64,000 bases of DNA from contig JACJXW010000006.1 of NCBI GenBank assembly GCA_020636405.1, positions 682,001-746,000 on the forward strand, written 5' to 3'. Made by a program: the position numbers and the translations under genes. Numbering within the stretch: position 1 is the stretch's first letter; the number at the start of each line of letters is the position of its first letter. Below are positions 7,708-15,860 of the stretch, piece after piece. A model generated the notes under the pieces. It was not told where the DNA came from, ran no database searches, and saw only the letters and a program-made list of their open reading frames with translations. Origin of the DNA: Lewinellaceae bacterium. GTDB taxonomy: Bacteria; Bacteroidota; Bacteroidia; Chitinophagales; Saprospiraceae.

Positions 7708-9273
7708 ATGCAAAAAAGTATATTTATACTCCTATTAGCCCTTAATGGTTTAGTTTTAGGTGCACAGAACACCTACAGCTACCGGTTTGATTTTGGGTTT
7801 CCAGCGGCTGTACTGACAAGTATTCTGCCAACTGACAGTTGTTACTACGCAACGGGTGTGATAGCGGACTCTGTGCCGCCTAACGAGGCGGGCAATATTT
7901 TTGTAAAGTTTTCCTTACAGGGTGAAATTGATTACCTGAAAACGATAAGAGATACGGCAAAATCCTACCAAACCTGGCGGAATAACCTGAAAGCTTTGCC
8001 TTGGGGGGGCTTTGCCGTTGCCGGGTACACCGTAGACAGCCTGATGAAAGCATTATTGATCGTTTATGATGAAGATGGCGATATGGTTCACACCGCAGAA
8101 TTTCCCAGCCCCTACTACCCGGATGAAGGATTTATCTTCACAAAAGATATGAAGGTATTGGAGGATGGTTATGCTTTATTGAACTTGATCTTTTCCACAG
8201 AGGGTATTAATAATGGTCAAATTCAATTTTTGAGGCTGGACAAGGAGGGAGAGCTGCTGTGGGAAGAAGAATATGGGATCGTTTCCAGGTTGGATTCTCC
8301 TTTTAGTGTCACAGTTATGCCGGAGGGTTATATTATAGCCTCTATTCGAAGCAATGTTAATATAGCCCGGCAAGACTACGAAGCTCGCAACCATCTTTTC
8401 AAAATCAACGAGCAAGGCGATGTGCTTTGGGAATATTTCTCGCCCACCGGCGAACTGCGGGGCAAAGAAGGACGGGCTATCGCTACCAGCGACGGCGGGC
8501 TGCTGGTTTTCACTGGGCAAGGGGTAGAAGTGTATGTCAATCCAGTAACCGGCCAGCTACGCTGGCACAACTACGTTTTCAAGCTGGACTCCAGCCGACA
8601 GGAGGAATGGGGGGTGCTGGTGAGGGATTCGCTGCCGTCTACTTCTCCCAACAATCAACTTACATCCGGTATAGAAATGCAGGATGGCAGCGGTTACGCC
8701 GTTGCCGGCAACCTGATCGCCCGTACGCCGGAAAATTGGTTCTTCAGCGGGGTGTTGGCCAAAATATCTCCCGATGGAGAATTGCTTTGGAAGCGGTACT
8801 ACCAGCACATCGCCGGCGAGGGCCCCCGCCACTACATCAACGACTTGGCCCAGGCCCCCGACGGCGGCTTCATCATGGTGGGCGAAGTGCGCGACACGGT
8901 CAATGCCCCCCGCCAGCAGGGCTGGCTCCTCAAGGTGGATGAGTATGGCTGCCTGGTGCCGGGCTGTGAGTTGATCAGCGGGGCAGAAGAGCCCAAGCCA
9001 TCAGGCGACTCCGAGTCGTCAGATGGCTGCACCCTGCTGCTCTACCCCAACCCGGTGAGCGAAGCGCTGCAGGTGTATTTCACCGCCCCCGCCGGCGGGG
9101 AGCACCACTTCCGCATTCTGGATGCGCAGGGGCGGGAGTGGCGGCGGTTTTCCACCCGCCTCTCGGAGGTGACGCTGCTGGTGGAGGTGGGGGAGCTGCC
9201 GGGCGGGGTGTATTATTTGCAGTGTTTGCGGGAGGGTAAGGTGGTGCGGGTGGAGGGTTTTGTGAAGCGGTAG
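7708..9273 (+). CDS. Secreted propeller-like T9SS cargo protein (array member 2)
   Basis: The 521 residues have a signal peptide (MQKSIFILLLALNGLVLGAQ), propeller-like GG repeats and a T9SS type A sorting domain (LLYPNPVSEALQVYF...). The signal peptide and the C-terminal ~265 residues appear identical to the protein at 10193. Residues about 34-257 differ at close to half of positions, with no net length change. A surface-anchored or released protein is expected. The divergent part is the likely ligand-facing or antigenic segment, which is inference. It is preceded by a hairpin terminator, so it probably has its own promoter, although no clear TAnnTTTG box is seen in the 30-bp spacer. Confidence 0.85.
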   Translation: MQKSIFILLLALNGLVLGAQNTYSYRFDFGFPAAVLTSILPTDSCYYATGVIADSVPPNEAGNIFVKFSLQGEIDYLKTIRDTAKSYQTWRNNLKALPWGGFAVAGYTVDSLMKALLIVYDEDGDMVHTAEFPSPYYPDEGFIFTKDMKVLEDGYALLNLIFSTEGINNGQIQFLRLDKEGELLWEEEYGIVSRLDSPFSVTVMPEGYIIASIRSNVNIARQDYEARNHLFKINEQGDVLWEYFSPTGELRGKEGRAIATSDGGLLVFTGQGVEVYVNPVTGQLRWHNYVFKLDSSRQEEWGVLVRDSLPSTSPNNQLTSGIEMQDGSGYAVAGNLIARTPENWFFSGVLAKISPDGELLWKRYYQHIAGEGPRHYINDLAQAPDGGFIMVGEVRDTVNAPRQQGWLLKVDEYGCLVPGCELISGAEEPKPSGDSESSDGCTLLLYPNPVSEALQVYFTAPAGGEHHFRILDAQGREWRRFSTRLSEVTLLVEVGELPGGVYYLQCLREGKVVRVEGFVKR

Positions 9274-9520
9274 CGTGAGCTGGCAACTTGGAGTTGTCTG
9301 CTCACTTCTACTCACTTTTCCAGCTGTCGCCTCTGTCAGGCGTAGCCGGCAATTGCGACGACGGCCGGAGCTTTATGCAGTGGCACGTGAGCCGCCACTT
9401 GACTTTGCTATGCGGAGTATAAGCCGGAGCGCAATAGAAAATTGCACCCCGACAACAAACACCGGTTTGCTTATTTTAGAGTCCAAAAGCCTGGCCAATA
9501 GATTTTAAAAACGATACAAT

Positions 9521-10126
9521 ATGCAGCCTCACTACCTACAAGCCGACATCCTGCTGCAAGCCGGGCAGGAGGAAGCCGCTGAAACTACGCTTTTTTCCAT
9601 CCCGGAAACCTTCCTGCTAACCGAAAAGCAGCAAGCGGAGTACAACAACAAACTGGCCCTGTTCCAATTGCTGTCTGGCCAAGCTGATATTTTCAAACTG
9701 GATAGCCTGGAGGTAGTAGCACTATCCGATATCGCCCAATTGGAGGGCCTGGCCGCCCAACAGGCCCGAAACCTGCTGAACTATGCCTACGGCGGAGAAT
9801 GGGAGCCGGACCATAGCCTACCCACTGCTGTAGAGGAAAGGCCAGCGGTGAGCGCTTCTACCTGGCATCGGCCTCAGGCCGTTATCCGCGCTTTTCCCAA
9901 CCCTGCCGAGGCAACCGTTACCTTTGAGTTTGCCATCCTGGCTGGGGAAAAGGCGTCTGTCCGCCTGATTAATGCTATGGGGCGTTCGGTGGCCGATATT
10001 CCCCTCTCACCCCAGGCGGGCCTTAAAGAATGGGATGTTTCGGGCCTGGCCGAAGGCGTGTACTGGTATCAACTCTGGATCGATAATAAGCCGGGGCCGG
10101 TAGGTAAATTGGCCATTCAGCATTAG
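9521..10126 (+). pseudogene. Orphan C-terminal fragment of the metalloprotease paralogue, copy B
   Basis: The 201-codon fragment has the same protein sequence as the ORF at 7036 and apparently the same DNA. It lacks a signal peptide and catalytic domain, and carries only the pre-CTD region and T9SS sorting domain related to the end of the protein at 2159. It is a duplicated remnant and is not expected to be exported. Confidence 0.8.
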
Positions 10127-10137
10127 ACATAAACCCA

Positions 10138-10163
10138 GGGAAGCGGAAATCATTCCGCTTCCC
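10138..10163 (+). terminator. Perfect 11-bp hairpin, unit B
   Basis: Second copy of the GGGAAGCGGAA / TTCCGCTTCCC hairpin, exactly 2,485 bp after the first, again placed between the orphan fragment and the next T9SS gene. Confidence 0.75.
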
Positions 10164-10192
10164 TCTTTCCATTTGATTCCAACCCTTTAGCC

Positions 10193-11758
10193 ATGCAAAA
10201 AAGTATATTTATACTCCTATTAGCCCTTAATGGTTTAGTTTTAGGTGCACAGAACACCTACAGCTACCGGTTTGATTTTGGGTTTCCAGCGGCAGAGTTG
10301 ACGAGCATCATAGCCACCGACAGCTGTTATTATTCAACCGGGATCATTGCTGATTCTATCCCCCCATTCAATACCGGAAATATTTTTGTCAAATTTTCAT
10401 TGGATGGGCAGGTATTGATCGCTAAAACAATAAAAGATACGTTGAAAACTTACGAAACCTGGAGAAATAACTTATGCATAGTAGATTCTAACCGTTTGGC
10501 AGTTGCAGGCTATACCGTTGACAGCATCACCAAGTCTATGCTTATAGTATTCAATGTTAATGGCGACCCTCTTATTATTTCCGAGTTTCCCCACCCTTCC
10601 TTTCCAGTAGTTTCAGGCGTATTAAACCGAGATTTCAAAAAAGTATCAGATGGCTATGTATTGTTGAATATGATAAAAAACCCGGACGGTACCTCAGACA
10701 CGGATATGGAAGTCCTCAAGTTAAATGAAGAAGGCGTATTGGTTTCAAGTACAATTTTTGGGATTACAAGTAGAAGCGACCGGCCCAATAATATATTAGT
10801 GACTCCCGACGGTTACATCATTGCTTCCATTCGAGACAACACCAACATAGCCCGGCAAAACATCGAAGCCCGCAACCACATTTTTAAGGTTAACGAAGAA
10901 GGCGACATTCTCTGGGAATACTTCTCCCCTACAGGAGAACTTCGAGGCAAGGAAGGTAGAGCCATCGCTACCAGCGACGGCGGGCTGCTGGTTTTCACTG
11001 GGCAAGGGGTAGAAGTGTATGTCAATCCAGTAACCGGCCAGCTACGCTGGCACAACTACGTTTTCAAGCTGGACTCCAGCCGACAGGAGGAATGGGGGGT
11101 GCTGGTGAGGGATTCGCTGCCGTCTACTTCTCCCAACAATCAACTTACATCCGGTATAGAAATGCAGGATGGCAGCGGTTACGCCGTTGCCGGCAACCTG
11201 ATCGCCCGTACGCCGGAAAATTGGTTCTTCAGCGGGGTGTTGGCCAAAATATCTCCCGATGGAGAATTGCTTTGGAAGCGGTACTACCAGCACATCGCCG
11301 GCGAGGGCCCCCGCCACTACATCAACGACTTGGCCCAGGCCCCCGACGGCGGCTTCATCATGGTGGGCGAAGTGCGCGACACGGTCAATGCCCCCCGCCA
11401 GCAGGGCTGGCTCCTCAAGGTGGATGAGTATGGCTGCCTGGTGCCGGGCTGTGAGTTGATCAGCGGGGCAGAAGAGCCCAAGCCATCAGGCGACTCCGAG
11501 TCGTCAGATGGCTGCACCCTGCTGCTCTACCCCAACCCGGTGAGCGAAGCGCTGCAGGTGTATTTCACCGCCCCCGCCGGCGGGGAGCACCACTTCCGCA
11601 TTCTGGATGCGCAGGGGCGGGAGTGGCGGCGGTTTTCCACCCGCCTCTCGGAGGTGACGCTGCTGGTGGAGGTGGGGGAGCTGCCGGGCGGGGTGTATTA
11701 TTTGCAGTGTTTGCGGGAGGGTAAGGTGGTGCGGGTGGAGGGCTTTGTGAAGCGGTAG
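10193..11758 (+). CDS. Secreted propeller-like T9SS cargo protein (array member 3)
   Basis: The 521 residues have the same signal peptide and C-terminal ~265 residues as the protein at 7708, including the T9SS type A domain. Residues ~34-257 are an alternative version of the same fold: TSIIATDSCYYSTGIIADS here against TSILPTDSCYYATGVIADS in member 2. Some anchors are shared (NIFVKFSL, AVAGYTVDS, GYIIASIR). Conservative and non-conservative changes are both frequent between precise borders at 10294 and 10963. This pattern suggests recombination or gene conversion between paralogues. Function is unknown. Confidence 0.85.
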   Translation: MQKSIFILLLALNGLVLGAQNTYSYRFDFGFPAAELTSIIATDSCYYSTGIIADSIPPFNTGNIFVKFSLDGQVLIAKTIKDTLKTYETWRNNLCIVDSNRLAVAGYTVDSITKSMLIVFNVNGDPLIISEFPHPSFPVVSGVLNRDFKKVSDGYVLLNMIKNPDGTSDTDMEVLKLNEEGVLVSSTIFGITSRSDRPNNILVTPDGYIIASIRDNTNIARQNIEARNHIFKVNEEGDILWEYFSPTGELRGKEGRAIATSDGGLLVFTGQGVEVYVNPVTGQLRWHNYVFKLDSSRQEEWGVLVRDSLPSTSPNNQLTSGIEMQDGSGYAVAGNLIARTPENWFFSGVLAKISPDGELLWKRYYQHIAGEGPRHYINDLAQAPDGGFIMVGEVRDTVNAPRQQGWLLKVDEYGCLVPGCELISGAEEPKPSGDSESSDGCTLLLYPNPVSEALQVYFTAPAGGEHHFRILDAQGREWRRFSTRLSEVTLLVEVGELPGGVYYLQCLREGKVVRVEGFVKR

Positions 11759-11764
11759 AAGACT

Positions 11765-11905
11765 TAGCCCCCAACTTCAGCAGTTCGGTATTCTATGGTT
11801 CGGCATTCGCTTGCCCGAGGACATTCCAGCCTGCGCGAACACCGAACAGTGAATAGTGAACTACGGTTGGGTCCTACATGTCGAACCTGGATTAGGATCA
11901 ACCCT
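11765..11905. repeat. Low-complexity imperfect palindrome after the array
   Basis: CCCCCAACTTC at the left and GGTTGGG near 11865-11871 can pair. Inside, TTCGGTATTC and TTCGGCATTCGC face GCGAACACCGAACAGTGAAT. The block resembles the other degenerate-repeat hairpins in this window and separates the T9SS array from a convergent gene. Confidence 0.55.
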
Positions 11906-11916
11906 GCAGCATTCCA

Positions 11917-12342
11917 TTACTCAATCACCGGCTTCCCGATATACACCTTGATCTCCGGCGACAGCCGGATGCGGATCCTGACGATCAGCGGGTCGGAGAG
12001 GCTGGCATAGGTCCGGCGGTGCAGGCTGTACGTGGTGCGGATGGTGGTGAATACCGAACTCAGCGCCGGGCTCTTCCGCACTTCGTGGACAATCTCATCC
12101 AGGCGTTCTTTAGAGAACTTTTCATGCGAACCCTTGAGCTCTACCTCCAGGGCCGGGCTGAGCGCCACGGCCAGGGAGAAGCTGGTGATCTCCAGGCCGT
12201 AGATCTCCAGCTTGGGAAAGACCTGCAACCACTCTTCGATCAGCTGGTAGGTCTTTTCCTTGGCGCCTTCTCCCAGGTTGGCCGCCTGTTCCCGGAGCAC
12301 TTCCGAGGCGTCCTGAATGGCTCTTTTAAACTTGTCGATCAT
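11917..12342 (-). CDS. Hypothetical protein, 141 residues
   Basis: I chose the ATG at 12342 (MIDKFKRAIQDASEVLREQ). The upstream in-frame extension to 12483 is rich in Arg, Pro and His and looks non-coding. The first ~45 residues form an amphipathic helix (QDASEVLREQAANLGEGAKEKT...). The rest alternates beta strands (YGLEITSFSLAVALSPALEV, LIVRIRIRLSPEIKVYIG). There is no signal peptide or membrane segment, so it is probably cytoplasmic. I do not recognise the family. Confidence 0.65.
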   Translation of the reverse strand: MIDKFKRAIQDASEVLREQAANLGEGAKEKTYQLIEEWLQVFPKLEIYGLEITSFSLAVALSPALEVELKGSHEKFSKERLDEIVHEVRKSPALSSVFTTIRTTYSLHRRTYASLSDPLIVRIRIRLSPEIKVYIGKPVIE

Positions 12343-12479
12343 GGTGGTATGGTGGTTCGTGAACAGGGAGCATGTTGCTCTTGAAGGCCGTTGAGAAGTA
12401 CGGATTTCAGGCTGTGCCCCAGGCAGTTGCTGGTGGTTATTAGGTTTATCCAGGCAGTGGCTGCCTGCTCTCCCCGGGC

Positions 12480-12540
12480 ACATCGCAAATCAAAAATCGT
12501 ACTTCGAACGTCCCAAATCCTGCTCTCCAGTTGTCTGAAA
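12480..12540. repeat. Degenerate short-repeat spacer
   Basis: The sequence GCAAATCAAAAATCGTACTTC followed by GAACGTCCCAAATCC has the same worn 9-10-mer character as other spacers here. It separates two - strand genes. No coding capacity is seen in 12343-12555. Confidence 0.35.
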
Positions 12541-12555
12541 ATGAGAAAAATCAAA

Positions 12556-13275
12556 TTATCTGTTCTTATACCGTATTTCCCCTTCCAGCCCGGCCTTGCC
12601 TTCCATCAGGTCCATCAGCGGGCGTTCTACCGTTACGGTATTGCCATCGACCTCCGCCCCTTCGATGGTCGTTTTTTTGACCTTACCGGGCAGGTGGTAA
12701 ACGGTGGTATGGCTTCCACCGCTGAAGAACATTTTGACGAATTCGCCGTCTTCACCGGCAAAGAGGTCGTCGGCTCCTGATTTATCGGCCTTCAGACGGG
12801 TGAGCCTTTTCTTTTTGAAAACGAATTTGCCGCCGGGCGTCAGCATGTTACTCATGCCGCCCATCATCCCGGCATCGGGGCCGGCGCCTTGTTCGCTGAG
12901 TTGCTGAAAGAATTCGTCGATCTGGCCGACATTTTCAAAGGGGAAACTCATATTGATCATGAACTTGCCCAGCGAGTCGCTCATCGTCATGCGCATGATG
13001 GCGTTTTTCATTACCCCTTCTGCCATACCGCTTTCGCCCAGATGGATCAGCGTATCGGTTTCTCCCAGGTCAAAACCGCCTTCTTCCCCCTCTTCTTTGG
13101 CGGCCTCTTCGATGAGGCTTTTCATCATGGGATTGCTGAAAAACTCACTCATATCAAAGGTGACGTTGTATTTGCCGGAGCCGTCTTTATTGAGGTAGAT
13201 CTCTTCCAGGGTCTCGATACAACTGGTGAGGAGGAAGGAACTGGCCACCAGCAAAAGAAAAATGTTCTTGGTCAT
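12556..13275 (-). CDS. Putative lipoprotein, 239 residues
   Basis: The protein begins MTKNIFLLLVASSFLLTSC with a lipobox (LTSC, Cys19), so it should be lipidated and membrane-anchored. The mature part starts with IETLEEIYLNKDGSGKYNVTFDM, which resembles Bacteroidota lipoproteins containing a strand-rich N-terminal domain. It then has acidic and Met-rich stretches (GPDAGMMGGMSNMLTPGGKF). No enzymatic motif is seen and no specific function can be assigned. It is transcribed divergently from the MoxR-like ATPase gene at 13515. Confidence 0.75.
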   Translation of the reverse strand: MTKNIFLLLVASSFLLTSCIETLEEIYLNKDGSGKYNVTFDMSEFFSNPMMKSLIEEAAKEEGEEGGFDLGETDTLIHLGESGMAEGVMKNAIMRMTMSDSLGKFMINMSFPFENVGQIDEFFQQLSEQGAGPDAGMMGGMSNMLTPGGKFVFKKKRLTRLKADKSGADDLFAGEDGEFVKMFFSGGSHTTVYHLPGKVKKTTIEGAEVDGNTVTVERPLMDLMEGKAGLEGEIRYKNR

Positions 13276-13357
13276 CGCTAAAGTTTTTTGGATGTGTAAT
13301 ATTCAGCCTAAAAGTAAGCCTTACCGCTTGGATTTTGGAATATTATCCACGGAAAGT

Positions 13358-13452
13358 GGGTGTTGGTGGATAAGTTGATGGAGTTGATAGGTTGATTAAG
13401 TCGCCAATCAACCCAATCAACCCAATCAACTTAATCAACTTAATCAACCAAT
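13358..13452. repeat. Imperfect palindrome of degenerate heptamers
   Basis: GTTGATG/GTTGATA/GTTGATT units at 13374-13398 are followed by AATCAACCC/AATCAACTT units at 13406-13449, which is the reverse complement. The block can form a long hairpin. It lies between the divergent lipoprotein and MoxR-like genes. Confidence 0.8.
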
Positions 13453-13514
13453 TCCCCTAAAAAGCGTTTCAATGATTTGAATTCCGTAACACAAAAAATA
13501 AACCGGATACAGGA

Positions 13515-14999
13515 ATGACGGACATCCAGACTTTAGGAGCACTCAAGAAAAGCGGTTATACACCCCGGACCATTAAGGAGGAATTGCGCGGCAACCTCAT
13601 TAAAAAATTACGCGCTAAAGAGAAGATCTTTGAAGGCATACTCGGTTTTGACGACACGGTCCTTCCGGATATTGAACGGGCCATTCTTTCCCGCCACAAT
13701 ATACTGCTGCTGGGGCTCAGAGGGCAGGCCAAGACGCGTATCGCCCGTATGCTGGTGGCACTGATGGACGAATACATTCCCATCGTCGCCGGCAGCGAAC
13801 TCAATGACGACCCCCTGAACCCGATCTCCCGGTATGCCCATGACCTGATCGCCGAAAAAGGCGACGATACGCCTATTGAGTGGGTCCACCGCAACTCCCG
13901 CTACGTGGAAAAACTGGCCACTCCGGACGTGAGCGTGGCGGACCTGATCGGCGATGTCGACCCCATTAAGGCCGCCACCCTCAAATTGCCGTATTCCGAC
14001 GAGCGGGTGATCCACTTTGGCCTGGTGCCCAGAGCGCACCGCAGCATATTCGTGATCAACGAGCTGCCCGACCTGCAGCCCCGTATCCAGGTCTCCTTGT
14101 TCAATATCCTGCAGGAAGGCGATATCCAGATCCGCGGGTTCAAACTGCGCCTGCCGCTCGACATCCAGTTCGTCTTTACGGCCAACCCGGAAGACTACAC
14201 CAACCGGGGCAGCATCATCACGCCGCTGAAAGACCGGATCGAGAGCCAGATCCTGACCCACTATCCCAAGACCATCGACATCGCCCGGCAGATCACCATG
14301 CAGGAAGCCAAATTGGCCGAAGAGCAACGCTCGGCCATCGAGGTGCCCGGCCTGCTGCAGGTGTTGCTGGAACAGATCGCCTTCGAAGCCCGCGAAAGTG
14401 AGTTTATCGACGAGAAAAGCGGCGTGTCCGCCCGCCTGACCATCTCCGGATATGAGAACCTGGTCAGTACCGCCGAACGCCGCATGCTCCTCAATCAGGA
14501 AAAGAAAGCCCGCGCCCGGATCATCGACTTCTGGGGGGTAGTACCTTCTGTGACCGGAAAAGTGGAACTGGTCTATGAGGGCGAACAGGAAGGGCCCTAC
14601 CAGGTCGCTATTTCCTTGTTGAGCCGTGCGGTCAAGAAGGCCTTCCTCGACCATTTCCCCAACCCCGACAAGCTCAAGAAAGGCGTGGAGAAAGACCCTT
14701 ACGGCACCATCCGCGCCTGGTTCTCCGGGGGCAACGAGCTGGACCTGCTCAACGACGCCGGCGAGAAGGATTTCCACAAGGCCCTCGACGAGGTGGCCGG
14801 TTTGCGCAAACTGGTGGAAAGCAACCTCGACGTCAAAGGCGAAGACGTATATACTTATATGGAACTGGCCCTTCATGGCCTGGCCGAACTCAATGTCATC
14901 AATAAGGATGTGCTGGAATCGAGCTTCTCCTTCCGCGACCTGCTGGCCAATATGCTGGATGATGATCTGTTCGACGATGATGACGATTACGACAACTGA
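13515..14999 (+). CDS. MoxR-like / magnesium-chelatase-type AAA+ ATPase
   Basis: The 494-residue ATPase has Walker A LGLRGQAKTR (~66-75) and Walker B/sensor FVINELPDL (~179-187). The N-terminal region has the FEGILGFDDTV element typical of ChlI/MoxR enzymes. TANPEDYTNRG (~218-228) resembles the sensor-1 segment. The C-terminus is very acidic (LDDDLFDDDDDYDN). Such ATPases usually act as chaperones with a von Willebrand factor A (VWA) partner, inserting metals or remodelling complexes. No VWA gene is adjacent here; the next gene is a YciO-like gene. The start follows a 239-bp spacer with a palindromic repeat. The family call is firm; the substrate is unknown. Confidence 0.85.
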   Translation: MTDIQTLGALKKSGYTPRTIKEELRGNLIKKLRAKEKIFEGILGFDDTVLPDIERAILSRHNILLLGLRGQAKTRIARMLVALMDEYIPIVAGSELNDDPLNPISRYAHDLIAEKGDDTPIEWVHRNSRYVEKLATPDVSVADLIGDVDPIKAATLKLPYSDERVIHFGLVPRAHRSIFVINELPDLQPRIQVSLFNILQEGDIQIRGFKLRLPLDIQFVFTANPEDYTNRGSIITPLKDRIESQILTHYPKTIDIARQITMQEAKLAEEQRSAIEVPGLLQVLLEQIAFEARESEFIDEKSGVSARLTISGYENLVSTAERRMLLNQEKKARARIIDFWGVVPSVTGKVELVYEGEQEGPYQVAISLLSRAVKKAFLDHFPNPDKLKKGVEKDPYGTIRAWFSGGNELDLLNDAGEKDFHKALDEVAGLRKLVESNLDVKGEDVYTYMELALHGLAELNVINKDVLESSFSFRDLLANMLDDDLFDDDDDYDN

Positions 15000-15135
15000 C
15001 CGGTTTTGTCGAATGGCGGCGCCATCGCAAAATCGCGGTTGACTAGCGAATAAGTTTTCCTTACTTTTACTGGAAGCATCCCAGCTGTTCATTCACCGGG
15101 ATGCTTCTAGTTTTTATCGAAAAAACCAACGCTAA

Positions 15136-15750
15136 ATGTTTCTGAAGATCAATCCTGATAACCCGGAAGGAAGAAAGATCAATCAGGCAGTGGAAATGCT
15201 GGAAAACGGAGGCGTAATCATCTATCCCACGGATACCGTTTATGCCTTCGGGTGCGATATCAACGACCACAAAGCCGTAGACAAGATCTGTAAATTGAGG
15301 AGGTTGGACCCGGCTAAGGCCCACCTGTCCCTCATCTGTAAGGATATCAGCCAGGTGTCGGATTACGCCCAGCAGATCGACAACCAGGTCTTCCGCCTCA
15401 TGAGAAAACACCTGCCCGGGCCTTTCACCTTCGTGCTCAACTCCAATAACCAGGTGCCCAAGATGTTTAAGAACCGCAAACGTACCATCGGGGTGCGTAT
15501 CCCCGACAATAACATCTGCATGGCTATTGTCCAGGAGCTGGGCCACCCCATTCTCACCGCCTCCCTCAAGTCGGACGACGAGATCCTGGAATATTTTACC
15601 GACCCCATCGATATCTATGAAGATTACAAAAAGCTGGTGGATCTTGTTATCGAAGGCGGCATCGGGGGCAATGTACCTTCCACCGTGGTGGATTGTACCG
15701 GAACAGAACCGGTGATCCTCCGCCAGGGTACCGGCATTCTGGAGGTATGA
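15136..15750 (+). CDS. YciO-family protein (YrdC/Sua5 fold)
   Basis: The 204 residues have the YrdC-fold core motif YPTDTVYAFGCDI (~31-43), followed by KLRRLDPAKAHLSLICKD and GVRIPDN. TsaC/YrdC enzymes make threonylcarbamoyl-AMP for tRNA t6A. In those enzymes an SxN motif follows the GxRxP strand. Here the equivalent segment reads LTASLKSD, as in E. coli YciO. The whole C-terminal half also aligns with YciO (RLMRKHLPGPFTF, TVVDCTGTEPVILRQGTG). I therefore call it YciO-like rather than the essential tRNA enzyme. It appears to be a single gene, 136 bp after the ATPase gene. Confidence 0.85.
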   Translation: MFLKINPDNPEGRKINQAVEMLENGGVIIYPTDTVYAFGCDINDHKAVDKICKLRRLDPAKAHLSLICKDISQVSDYAQQIDNQVFRLMRKHLPGPFTFVLNSNNQVPKMFKNRKRTIGVRIPDNNICMAIVQELGHPILTASLKSDDEILEYFTDPIDIYEDYKKLVDLVIEGGIGGNVPSTVVDCTGTEPVILRQGTGILEV

Positions 15751-15777
15751 TTGTTATCAAAATGACAAAAGAATCGC

Positions 15778-15807
15778 TTGGCAAAGGGGGAAAGCTGGTT
15801 ATCTTTG
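15778..15807 (+). promoter_or_regulatory. Bacteroidota promoter of the TonB receptor gene
   Basis: TTG at 15778-15780 and TATCTTTG at 15800-15807, 19 bases apart, match the -33/-7 pattern TTG-N19-21-TAnnTTTG. The predicted start of transcription lies about 45 bases before the ATG at 15861. Confidence 0.65.
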
Positions 15808-15860
15808 TGGCACTTTTGAAAGCACAATTCAAAACCGGCTGTTGAATAATTTCTGACCGT

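Larger units (their letters stand above)
6726..9210 (+). repeat. Tandem repeat unit A (2,485 bp)
   Basis: This unit is repeated immediately downstream as 9211-11695, with an exact offset of 2,485 bp. Reading both copies side by side, 6726-7808 equals 9211-10293, and 8479-9257 equals 10964-11742. The stretch 7809-8478 versus 10294-10963 is strongly diverged but has the same length. The unit holds the 3' end of one T9SS gene, a 246-bp spacer with no gene, an orphan C-terminal fragment, a hairpin terminator and most of the next T9SS gene. Confidence 0.9.
9211..11695 (+). repeat. Tandem repeat unit B (2,485 bp)
   Basis: Second copy of the unit at 6726-9210. Identity continues to 11742, one base before the first difference (T at 9258, C at 11743). 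After the third T9SS stop codon the sequence becomes unique (AAGACTTAGCC), so the array ends here. Confidence 0.9.

Noticed and set aside
13608..15092. Long - strand ORF of 494 codons opposite the MoxR-like gene
   Set aside because: It is a shadow frame of the ATPase gene: low-complexity Gln/Val/Asp-rich composition, no family motifs, while the + strand frame has complete Walker motifs.
15136..15750. Calling this gene the essential tRNA enzyme TsaC
   Set aside because: The SxN motif is replaced (LTASLKSD) and the whole C-terminal half follows YciO, so YciO-like is the safer name.
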